A stretch of 24,048 bases of DNA from positions 1 through 24,048 of the forward strand of contig JBBDNV010000092.1 of the NCBI GenBank assembly GCA_040877415.1, given 5' to 3'. How positions within the stretch are numbered: position 1 is the first letter of the stretch; each line of letters opens with the position of its first letter. The notes below the pieces were generated by a model. It was not told where the DNA came from and ran no database searches. It saw only the letters and a program-made list of their open reading frames with translations. A program made the translations under genes and the position numbers. Below are positions 14,428 to 21,441 of the stretch, piece by piece. The DNA is from JBBDNV01 sp040877415 (lineage in GTDB: Bacteria > Planctomycetota > Planctomycetia > Pirellulales > PALSA-1355).

Positions 14428-15291
14428 ATGAAACGGTTCGACTCGGTGGCCATCGTGGGCGTCGGCTTGATCGGGGGATCGATCGGGCTGGCGCTGCGCG
14501 CTAGAAAATTGGCTGACCGGCTGATCGGCGCCGGTTCGCGACCCGAAACCCTGCAAACGGCGCTCGGGCTCGGTGCGATAACGGAGATCGCGGCGGACGT
14601 GACTGGCGCGGCGGCCGAGGCCGATTTAGTCGTCGTCTGCGCGCCGGTGGGACATATCGTCGAGCAGGTGCGCAGAATCGCCCCGCACTGCCGCCCCGGC
14701 ACGTTAATCACCGACGCCGGCAGCACGAAAGGCGACATCGTCCGGCAACTGGCAGAGGCCGCCGCCAACGACAAGACTTGGAACCGCGAAATCCACTTCG
14801 TCGGCAGCCACCCACTGGCGGGCAACGAAAAAAAAGGGCCCATGCACGCCGACGCCGAATTGTTCAGCGGCCGCACCGTGATCATCACACCCACCGCATC
14901 GACGACCCAGGAAGTTCGCCGAAGTCTAACCGACTTCTGGACGAGCCTCGGCGCCGCCGTCATCGAAATGCCCGCCGACGAGCACGACCGGGCGCTTGCG
15001 GCCACCAGCCACCTTCCGCACCTGTTGGCGGCAGCCATTGCCGGCGCGACCCCCGAGCGGTACGTTAGCCTTACGGCCGGCGGATGGCAGGATACGACCC
15101 GCATCGCGGCCGGCGATCCGTCGCTGTGGCGGCAGATCATGCTGGCCAATCGCGCTAACGTGTTGGCCGTCCTCGACGAGTTTACGACCCGGTTGGCCGC
15201 ATGGCGCGCGTGCCTCGAGGCCCAGGACGCCGTGGAACTAGAAAAACTCCTCACCGAGGCCAAGCGCATCCGCGATGCTGTGGGAAGTTGA
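14428..15291 (+). CDS. tyrA: Prephenate (or arogenate) dehydrogenase
   Basis: Encodes 287 residues, the normal length for a monofunctional TyrA. An N-terminal Rossmann fold starts 'VAIVGVGLIGGSIGLAL' (G11-x-G13-x-x-G16). The catalytic domain carries 'TDAGSTKGDIV' (95-105), 'FVGSHPLAGNEKKGP' (124-138; Ser127-His128), and 'DEHDRALAATSHLPHLLA' with His186 and His195/198. The enzyme oxidatively decarboxylates prephenate to 4-hydroxyphenylpyruvate (or arogenate to tyrosine) in cytoplasmic tyrosine synthesis; which substrate and cofactor it uses cannot be read safely. No chorismate mutase or ACT domain is attached, so feedback control would have to be external. It is the first gene of an operon, and its last 17 bases overlap the purSL start, which suggests translational coupling. 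The RBS is weak. Confidence 0.93.
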   Translation: MKRFDSVAIVGVGLIGGSIGLALRARKLADRLIGAGSRPETLQTALGLGAITEIAADVTGAAAEADLVVVCAPVGHIVEQVRRIAPHCRPGTLITDAGSTKGDIVRQLAEAAANDKTWNREIHFVGSHPLAGNEKKGPMHADAELFSGRTVIITPTASTTQEVRRSLTDFWTSLGAAVIEMPADEHDRALAATSHLPHLLAAAIAGATPERYVSLTAGGWQDTTRIAAGDPSLWRQIMLANRANVLAVLDEFTTRLAAWRACLEAQDAVELEKLLTEAKRIRDAVGS

Positions 15292-18223
15292 CATCTATCC
15301 GGCCGTCGGCCAGCCCGACCGAACTGCCTCGGCCGTGGTGGGGGCCGCCGCCGAATTGGGGATCGCCCGACCAGTGCGCGTCGCCGCCGCAAGCGGCTAT
15401 CTCATCCAAGGCGCGCTCGACGGCGAACAAGTCGTACGCATCGCATGCGAGCTGTTGGTCGACAGCGTCGTCGAACGATCCGTGATGGCCAAGGTCGGCG
15501 ACAGGCGCCTGATCGATCCGCTCGCCGCCGGCATCAATGGCCAAGGGCAACACTGGCAGATCGTCCACGTGCTGCCCAAGCCGGGCGTGATGGACCCGGT
15601 GGCCCAAAGCGCGCTGGCGGCAATTGCCGATCTGGGCCTCGTGGCCGATGCCGTGCGCACCGTTCGTAAATACTGGCTGGCCGACGTCGCCGACGACGAG
15701 TTGAAGTTGTTGTGCGGCAAGGTGCTGGCGAACGACGCCATCGAGCAGGTTGTCCTCGGGCCGCTTTTGTTCGAGCACTTGGAAGTTGGCTCACCCTACG
15801 TCTTCCAGCTCGTCACGGTATCCCTCCGCGCGCTCGACAACGACGCCCTGGTGCGATTGAGCCGCGAGGGGCAGCTTTTCTTGTCGCTGGTGGAGATGCA
15901 AACGATCCAAGCCCATTTTCGCCGTCTCGAGCGCGATCCGACCGACGTCGAGCTGGAAACGATCGCCCAAACCTGGAGCGAACACTGCAGCCACAAGACG
16001 CTCACAGGGCGGATCGCCTATCGCGGGCCCGACGGCGAGCGCCGGTTCGACAACATGCTGAAAGAGACGATCTTCGCCGCCACCCTTGAGATTCGCCGCT
16101 CGCTGGGCGAAGCGGACTGGTGCGCGAGCGTGTTTGCCGACAACGCCGGAGTGGTGCGATTCGACGACGAGCACAACGTCGTTTTCAAAGTGGAAACGCA
16201 CAACCATCCTTCCGCGCTCGAGCCTTACGGCGGGGCGAACACCGGCCTGGGCGGCGTGATCCGCGATCCGCTGGGGACCGGCTTGGGCGCCAAGCCGATT
16301 TGCAATACCGACGTATTCTGTTTCGCTCCGCCCGAGATGCCCGGCCACGCCGTTCCGCCGGGCGCGCTGCACCCCAAGCGCGTCATGCAGGGCGTCGTCG
16401 CCGGAGTGCGCGATTACGGCAATCGGATGGGCATCCCCACCGTCAACGGCGCGATCTATTTCGATCCGCGATACCTGGGCAATCCGCTGGTATACTGCGG
16501 CAACGTCGGCTTGATTCCCCGCGACAAGACATTCAAAGAACCCCGCCCGGGCGACTACATCGTGGCCATCGGCGGCCGCACCGGGCGCGACGGCATCCAC
16601 GGCGCCACGTTCAGCTCGGCCGAGCTGACGCACCAGAGCGAACGCCTTTCCGGCGGAGCCGTGCAGATCGGCAACGCGATTACCGAGAAAATGCTGGTGG
16701 ACGTCGTCCTCGCGGCTCGCGACCGCGGATTGTTTCACGCCATTACCGACTGCGGCGCCGGGGGATTTTCCAGCGCCGTCGGCGAAATGGGCGAAAAGAT
16801 CGGCGCCGAAGTGTGGCTCGATCGGGCCCCGCTGAAATACGAGGGCCTGTCGTACACCGAAATCTGGATCTCCGAGGCCCAGGAGCGGATGGTGCTGGCC
16901 GTCGGTCCCGAGCATGGGGACGCGCTTGTTGAGCTGGCCGCCAGCGAAGGCGTCGAAGCGATGATCATCGGCAAGTTCGTCCCCACCGGCCGTCTGCGAT
17001 TGACATACGGCGAGCACCAGGTCGGCGAGCTGTCGATGGAATTCCTGCACCACGGCCGTCCGCCGGTCGTGCGCGAAGCGGTCTACGAGCCGCCGCCGAC
17101 CCTGCCGCTTACGATCACCGCCGGTGCGCGAGCCGACCTCGCGGCAACCTTGACGCGAATTCTCGCTTCGCCCAACGTGGCCAGCAAACATTGGGTCATT
17201 CGCCAGTACGATCACGAGGTGCAGGGCGGAAGCGTCGTCAAGCCGCTGGTGGGCGTCAACAACGACGGACCCAGCGACGCCGCCGTGCTGCGACCGGTGC
17301 TTTCCTCGCGGCGCGGCATCGTCGTGGCCTGCGGCATGAATCCCCGCTTCGCCGATTTCGACACCTATCACATGGCCACCAGCGCCATCGACGAGGCGAT
17401 TCGCAACTGCGTGGCCGTCGGCGCCGACCCGGCGCGAATCGCCATCCTCGACAACTTTTGCTGGGGCAACACCGACCGGCCCCAGACGCTCGGATCACTC
17501 GTTCGCGCAGCGCTCGCGTGTCACGACTTGGCCGCCGCGCTGGGCACTCCGTTTATCAGCGGCAAGGACAGCCTCAACAACGAGTTTCGTTATGTCGACC
17601 CCGAAGGCCGTTCGCAATCGATCGGCATTCCGCCGTCGCTGCTGATCAGCGCCCTGGGCCAGATCGACGACGTGGCCCGGGCCGTGACGATGGACCTGAA
17701 AGCCGCCGGCAATCAGCTTTACCTGGTCGGCACGACCCACGAAGAACTGGGCGGATCGCACTTCGCTCTGGTGCACAGTTTGCGCGGCGGCCGCGTGCCC
17801 GAGGTCGATCCCAAAACGGCCAAACGGACGTTTGCCGCGGTGCATGCCGCGATTTCAGCCGGCCTGGTGCGCGCATGCCACGACCTGAGCGAAGGCGGCC
17901 TGGCCGCCGCCATTGCCGAAATGGCTTTTGCCGGGGGCTTAGGCGCCGCGATCGATCTGGCCCAAGTGCCGCACACCGTTGGGGCCGATCCGCATCGCGC
18001 GGCGATCCTCTTGTTTTCCGAATCGAACACTCGCTTCCTGTGCGAGGTCTCGCCCGAAAACTCCGGCGACTTTGAAAGGCAACTGGCCGGCGTGCCGCAC
18101 GCACGAGTGGGCGAAGTCACCGCCGCGCCGGCATTGCACGTCTCGTTGGACGGTCACCCGGTGATGGTCGCCGAGCTGGCCCGTTTGAAGGCGGCGTGGC
18201 AGGCGCCGCTCGACTGGAAGTAA
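15275..18223 (+). CDS. purL: Phosphoribosylformylglycinamidine synthase, PurS-PurS-PurL fusion
   Basis: Encodes 982 residues, against about 740 for a stand-alone small PurL. The extra N-terminus holds two PurS-like folds: residues 3-74 ('WEVDIYPAVGQPDRTASAVV') and 95-164 ('IVHVLPKPGVMDPVAQSALA'). The PurL part follows with 'WSEHCSHKT' (234-242), 'ETHNHPSALEPYGGANTG' (307-324), 'TVNGAIYFDPRYLGNP', 'ITDCGAGGFSSAVGEMGE', 'SGKDSLNNEF' and 'HDLSEGGLAAAIAEMAF'. It makes FGAM from FGAR, ATP and ammonia in de novo purine synthesis, receiving ammonia from PurQ, encoded 26 bases downstream. PurS normally bridges PurL and PurQ, so the fusion removes the need for a separate purS gene. ATG 15275 lies inside the end of tyrA; GAGG is about 15 bases upstream. 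Confidence 0.95.
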   Translation: MLWEVDIYPAVGQPDRTASAVVGAAAELGIARPVRVAAASGYLIQGALDGEQVVRIACELLVDSVVERSVMAKVGDRRLIDPLAAGINGQGQHWQIVHVLPKPGVMDPVAQSALAAIADLGLVADAVRTVRKYWLADVADDELKLLCGKVLANDAIEQVVLGPLLFEHLEVGSPYVFQLVTVSLRALDNDALVRLSREGQLFLSLVEMQTIQAHFRRLERDPTDVELETIAQTWSEHCSHKTLTGRIAYRGPDGERRFDNMLKETIFAATLEIRRSLGEADWCASVFADNAGVVRFDDEHNVVFKVETHNHPSALEPYGGANTGLGGVIRDPLGTGLGAKPICNTDVFCFAPPEMPGHAVPPGALHPKRVMQGVVAGVRDYGNRMGIPTVNGAIYFDPRYLGNPLVYCGNVGLIPRDKTFKEPRPGDYIVAIGGRTGRDGIHGATFSSAELTHQSERLSGGAVQIGNAITEKMLVDVVLAARDRGLFHAITDCGAGGFSSAVGEMGEKIGAEVWLDRAPLKYEGLSYTEIWISEAQERMVLAVGPEHGDALVELAASEGVEAMIIGKFVPTGRLRLTYGEHQVGELSMEFLHHGRPPVVREAVYEPPPTLPLTITAGARADLAATLTRILASPNVASKHWVIRQYDHEVQGGSVVKPLVGVNNDGPSDAAVLRPVLSSRRGIVVACGMNPRFADFDTYHMATSAIDEAIRNCVAVGADPARIAILDNFCWGNTDRPQTLGSLVRAALACHDLAAALGTPFISGKDSLNNEFRYVDPEGRSQSIGIPPSLLISALGQIDDVARAVTMDLKAAGNQLYLVGTTHEELGGSHFALVHSLRGGRVPEVDPKTAKRTFAAVHAAISAGLVRACHDLSEGGLAAAIAEMAFAGGLGAAIDLAQVPHTVGADPHRAAILLFSESNTRFLCEVSPENSGDFERQLAGVPHARVGEVTAAPALHVSLDGHPVMVAELARLKAAWQAPLDWK

Positions 18224-18249
18224 GGAACACGCTTTCGCCGGGAACTTTC

Positions 18250-19047
18250 ATGGCTCAACCACGCGTCCTCATCCTGCGAGCACCGGGAACAAATTGCGAC
18301 GAGGAAACCGCGTTCGCTTTCCAGCGCGCAGGCGCACTGGCCGAGCGGCTGCACGTCAAGGGGCTGTTGGAGTCGCCCTTTCGCCTCCGCGACTTTCAGA
18401 TTCTCTGCATACCCGGCGGGTTCAGTTACGGCGACGACATTGCGGCCGGCCGCATCCTGGCCAACCAGATTCGGCATCACCTGGCCGAGTGGCTGCGCGA
18501 GTTTCACGCCGCCGGCAAATTGATCCTGGGCGTGTGCAACGGCTTTCAGATCCTGCTCAAAAGCGGCGTGCTGTTGCCGCTGGCGGCCGATTTTTCGGCG
18601 CCGGCCACGCTGGCCTGGAACGCGTCGGGAAAGTTCGAGGACCGCTGGGTGCCGCTGCATACGACCGGCGGGAAGTCGGTCTTCTTCGCGGGCATCGATG
18701 CGATGTACCTGCCGGTGGCACACGCCGAAGGCAAGTTCGTGCCGCGCGACGAGCACGTTCTGGCCGAGTTAGTCGAAAGCGGCCGGGTGATTCTCCGCTA
18801 CGGCTCCCGTCCGCCCGACGGCTCCGGCATCAGCCTGGCGCCTCAAGTCGCTTACCCGGACAACCCCAACGGTTCGCTGGGCGATGTAGCCGGCGTGTGC
18901 GATGCCTCGGGCCGCGTCTGCGGGCTGATGCCGCACCCAGAGCGTCACATTGACCCCACGCAACACCCGCGCTGGACTCGGGAGCCGGCTCGGGCGGTCG
19001 GAGACGGGTTGCGCGTTTTTCAAAACGCGGTCGGCTATTTTGCCTGA
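18250..19047 (+). CDS. purQ: Phosphoribosylformylglycinamidine synthase, glutaminase subunit
   Basis: Encodes 265 residues from ATG 18250 ('MAQPRVLILRAPGTNCDEET'); an earlier in-frame ATG at 18196 lies inside purL and is rejected. This is a class I glutamine amidotransferase: the nucleophile elbow 'ILGVCNGFQIL' has Cys96, 'LMPHPERH' has His229 and Glu231, and 'IPGGFSYGDDIAAGRI' (54-69) is the PurQ signature of the oxyanion and subunit-contact region. It releases ammonia from glutamine for the PurSL partner encoded immediately upstream (26-base gap). At 265 residues it is the longer PurQ type (Bacillus PurQ is about 227), with an insertion after residue ~110 ('LPLAADFSAPATLAWNASGK'). It ends 28 bases before the convergent Cys-rich protein gene. 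Confidence 0.95.
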   Translation: MAQPRVLILRAPGTNCDEETAFAFQRAGALAERLHVKGLLESPFRLRDFQILCIPGGFSYGDDIAAGRILANQIRHHLAEWLREFHAAGKLILGVCNGFQILLKSGVLLPLAADFSAPATLAWNASGKFEDRWVPLHTTGGKSVFFAGIDAMYLPVAHAEGKFVPRDEHVLAELVESGRVILRYGSRPPDGSGISLAPQVAYPDNPNGSLGDVAGVCDASGRVCGLMPHPERHIDPTQHPRWTREPARAVGDGLRVFQNAVGYFA

Positions 19048-19075
19048 CCGCGCCGGTTGGTTTTGACGGCCAGGA

Positions 19076-19312
19076 CTATTGGCAGCACGGAACGGCCGGC
19101 ATCATCTCGGTCACCGGCGTCATGCTCGTCGTGGCGCACGGATCGCAGCAGGGTTGCGGGCAGCACGGTTGGCAGCATTGAACCGCCGTTTGCTGCGGGC
19201 GCCGGAAGGCAAACAGACCGCCGCCCAAGCCGGTACCACAGCAGTTGTGGAAACAGCCGGTGGTGCTGGCCGTCAGCAAGGATAGAACCGCGAAAATCAG
19301 CAGCTTGCGCAT
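19076..19312 (-). CDS. Cys-rich small secreted protein, possible lipoprotein
   Basis: Encodes 78 residues from ATG 19312, with GGAGAGAG 4 bases upstream as a good ribosome site. The N-terminus (MRKLLIFAVLSLLTASTTGC) is a signal peptide ending at Cys20. The -1 Gly suits a lipobox, but position -3 is Thr rather than Leu, so lipidation is uncertain. The mature part is Cys- and Pro-rich with repeated CC pairs ('HNCCGTG', 'QCCQPCCPQPCCDPC', 'VPCCQ'), 12 cysteines in 59 residues. Such arrays suggest disulfide cross-linking or metal binding at the cell surface. No family was recognised. The gene is convergent with purQ and lies downstream of spoVG on the same strand. Confidence 0.78.
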   Translation of the reverse strand: MRKLLIFAVLSLLTASTTGCFHNCCGTGLGGGLFAFRRPQQTAVQCCQPCCPQPCCDPCATTSMTPVTEMMPAVPCCQ

Positions 19313-19596
19313 CGTTCTCTCTCCGGGCAGGAAAGCGGGGCAGGTCTTGCTTCGCGCCTTTTGTGGGCGAAAGGCAGGTCATGCAACCATACCTCACCCC
19401 CGGTGATGTGCAAACGCGACGTGGTGATTTTCGGCAACGCCGCGCGCCGCGTCTGGCCGCGTGTAACGATCGTGGTGATGCGAGCGCCCGCAGGGCGTTT
19501 GCCGAAATCGCCGGAAAGCGCGCCTGCGGCAGGCGGCTGTGCGCGCCGCTTGCGGTTAAACATTGCAGCCGCACTGCCGATCCGAGGGGTCGCGCT
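19313..19596. other. Region between spoVG and the Cys-rich protein gene
   Basis: No gene recognised. Two perfect triloop hairpins lie here: CGCCC-GCA-GGGCG (19485-19497) and CGCCTG-CGG-CAGGCG (19521-19535), either of which could end spoVG transcription although neither has a T-run. The promoter of the Cys-rich gene should be near 19340-19400 but is not obvious. Confidence 0.45.
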
Positions 19597-20217
19597 CTAG
19601 AAGATTCCCGCCCCAAAGTTGTCCCGGCTTGACCCCTGCCGCGCCGAGCCCGAGTGAGGCGCGTGCGGGACCGTCTGCTGGGCGGGCATCTTGTGCGGAC
19701 TGCGCGGCTGCGGTTCGGCCGGTTGCACGTGCGTGCTGGTGCGCGCGGCCTCGCGCTGGTGCGGCTCTCGCACTTCGGCGTCCGACGGCGGAAGGTCGAC
19801 GTCGTGATCGTAGTCGTCATACCTCGAGTGATAGCCGAGAACTTTGGAGCGATCGAGCTCCAATTGGAACTCGCGAATGACGCGATGTTGGATCATTTCC
19901 CGGCAGGCCGAATTGATCGGGTGGGCGATGTCGGCGTACAGCTTCGCCCGCCCGTCTTCGTCCTTGACCAACCGATCCTCGCTCAACCGCCCGCCGCACT
20001 GATTGCAGTGCGCGGCGCGGAGGTGGTTCTTGCAGCCGCACGCGGGACAATGGGCCGTGAGCTTGCGGCTGGGCATGGCCACAAACGGACCGTTGGTGCC
20101 GTCGATGACTTTCAGATCGCGGATGACAAAGCTGTTGTCAAACGTGATCGAGCAAAAGGCTTGAAGTCGCTCGCTGGCTTCTTCCATGAGCTTGATGCGA
20201 ACCTCGGTGATTTCCAC
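19597..20217 (-). CDS. spoVG: SpoVG-family regulator with inserted zinc ribbon
   Basis: Encodes 206 residues from GTG 20217, chosen because a perfect AAGGAG lies 7 bases upstream; a longer upstream frame overlaps ispE and is rejected. Residues 1-52 match the SpoVG core ('EITEVRIKL', 'ITFDNSFVIRDLKVIDGTNG', 'FVAMPSRK'). The core resumes at 96-112 ('DIAHPINSACREMIQ'). Between them sits an insertion with four cysteines (Cys57, Cys60, Cys71, Cys74) in a zinc-ribbon arrangement ('CPACGCKNHL...CNQCGG'). The C-terminal tail (about 130-206) is low-complexity, His/Pro/Ser-rich and probably disordered. SpoVG proteins are small nucleic-acid-binding regulators (about 85-95 residues in Firmicutes); this one is more than twice that size. 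It is the second gene of an ispE-spoVG operon. Confidence 0.92.
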   Translation of the reverse strand: MEITEVRIKLMEEASERLQAFCSITFDNSFVIRDLKVIDGTNGPFVAMPSRKLTAHCPACGCKNHLRAAHCNQCGGRLSEDRLVKDEDGRAKLYADIAHPINSACREMIQHRVIREFQLELDRSKVLGYHSRYDDYDHDVDLPPSDAEVREPHQREAARTSTHVQPAEPQPRSPHKMPAQQTVPHAPHSGSARQGSSRDNFGAGIF

Positions 20218-20242
20218 GGCCGTTCTCCTTACGAAACTGGCG

Positions 20243-21145
20243 TTAATGGCTGGCCCGTACGGAAAAAACGCGCCCCAGGCCGCGCGCTTGCAATCGTCCA
20301 AGAACCCGCCGGGCGTGTCGCGCGTGGCGGCAGATCCCAAAATATGCGGTCCCGCTCCCGGTCATCTGCTCCGCCAGGCAATCCTGACGGGACAGCTCCC
20401 GCCGGATGCGCCCGATCCAGGGCGAAAGCGATTCGGCGGCACCTTCGAGCCGGTTGTACATGAGCCTTCTCAAATTCCGTGTGTCGCCCGAGCGAAGCGC
20501 CTCGACCAGCCGCGCGGCGCTGCGCGGCTCGCGGGCCACCTGGCACTGGGAGTACACTTCGGCCGTCGACAGCCCCTCGGGCGGCCGAACCACGACAAAG
20601 TGCAAGGGCAAGAGATTGGCAACCGCTTCCAGGCGTTCGCCGCGACCGCGGCCGATCGCTGCTCCGCCGACGAGGAAAAACGGCACGTCGCTTCCTAATT
20701 CCGTCGCCAATAGAGCCAACCGCTCGCGCGAAAAGCCGAGGCGCCACACGTAATTGGCCGCCAAAAGGGCCGCGGCCGCGTCGCTCGAACCTCCGCCGAG
20801 CCCCGACGCCGAAGGAATCCGCTTGACGAGCCGCAGTGCAAGCCCCGCCTCGACGCCTGCGCGAGTGCGCAACAACTCGACCGCGCGCATCGCCAGATTT
20901 TCGTGCTCCGGAGGCAATCGGCCGAGCGCCTCGCTCGAAGAATCGGCGCCCGCCCAGCGACAATCGAGGCGTATCCGCCCGCTCGCGTCCGCCCAAGCGA
21001 ACAGGGTGTCGTACAAGCTGACGGGAACCATGAGCGTTTCAATCTCGTGGTATCCGTCGCCGCGTCGGCCCAGCACCTCGAAAAAGAGGTTCAATTTGGC
21101 CGGTGCCCGAACTACCGCGCTCGATGCTTGGCGGTAAACGTTCAT
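20243..21145 (-). CDS. ispE: 4-diphosphocytidyl-2-C-methyl-D-erythritol kinase
   Basis: Encodes 300 residues from ATG 21145; AGGGA lies about 9 bases upstream, and the longer frame to 21277 starts at an unsupported codon. This is a GHMP kinase: 'RAPAKLNLFFEVLGRRGDGY' near the N-terminus with Lys17, the glycine-rich ATP loop 'IPSASGLGGGSSDAAAAL' (110-127), 'LGSDVPFFLVGG' with catalytic Asp153, and 'MTGSGTAYFGI' near the C-terminus. It phosphorylates CDP-methylerythritol in the MEP pathway of isoprenoid synthesis, in the cytoplasm. The gene is followed after 25 bases by spoVG, echoing the ispE-purR-yabJ-spoVG neighbourhood of Firmicutes. A sigma-70 promoter lies about 115 bases upstream. Confidence 0.95.
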   Translation of the reverse strand: MNVYRQASSAVVRAPAKLNLFFEVLGRRGDGYHEIETLMVPVSLYDTLFAWADASGRIRLDCRWAGADSSSEALGRLPPEHENLAMRAVELLRTRAGVEAGLALRLVKRIPSASGLGGGSSDAAAALLAANYVWRLGFSRERLALLATELGSDVPFFLVGGAAIGRGRGERLEAVANLLPLHFVVVRPPEGLSTAEVYSQCQVAREPRSAARLVEALRSGDTRNLRRLMYNRLEGAAESLSPWIGRIRRELSRQDCLAEQMTGSGTAYFGICRHARHARRVLGRLQARGLGRVFSVRASH

Positions 21146-21257
21146 GCTAAGCGGTCCCTGCTTGCGTGACGCACGCCGGAGGGCGGACGGCGAGCCGCGA
21201 ACAAGCTCACATAAGACACCTGATATGAAGTGCGCGGCGCCTACTAAACCGAGTCGA

Positions 21258-21285
21258 ATTGTAACGAAGGCGGACAAACCGTCAA
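21258..21285 (-). promoter_or_regulatory. ispE: Sigma-70 promoter of ispE-spoVG
   Basis: On the - strand, TTGACG (21280-21285), 16 bases, TACAAT (21258-21263): five of six matches in each box. The predicted start near 21251 gives a leader of about 105 bases before the ispE ATG. The rest of 21286-21419 is AT-rich with no gene seen. Confidence 0.65.
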
Positions 21286-21419
21286 TCGAGACCTCTTGGA
21301 TTTCGCTTTATCGGTTCAACCCAATCGTGCAATTCAACATCATATTGGGAGCTATCGCAAAGTAAGATAAATCGCGAAGCCTGGGAGGAAGTGTCGACCG
21401 CAGAATTGCTTTCGCGTAA

Positions 21420-21434
21420 CGCTAGCACCTAGCG
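21420..21434 (-). terminator. Hairpin after the PQQ-like protein gene
   Basis: CGCTAG and CTAGCG form a perfect 6-bp stem with triloop CAC, 7 bases past the stop of the - strand gene ending at 21442. There is no T-run after it, so termination is a positional inference. Confidence 0.35.
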
Positions 21435-21441
21435 CGCGGGA

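Noticed and set aside
14046..15392. 448-codon - strand open frame over tyrA
   Set aside because: Runs antisense through tyrA with low-complexity Arg/Ser/Pro composition and covers the duplicated gene's promoter; no family features.
15791..17371. 526-codon - strand open frame
   Set aside because: Antisense shadow of purSL, whose motifs are unmistakable on the + strand.
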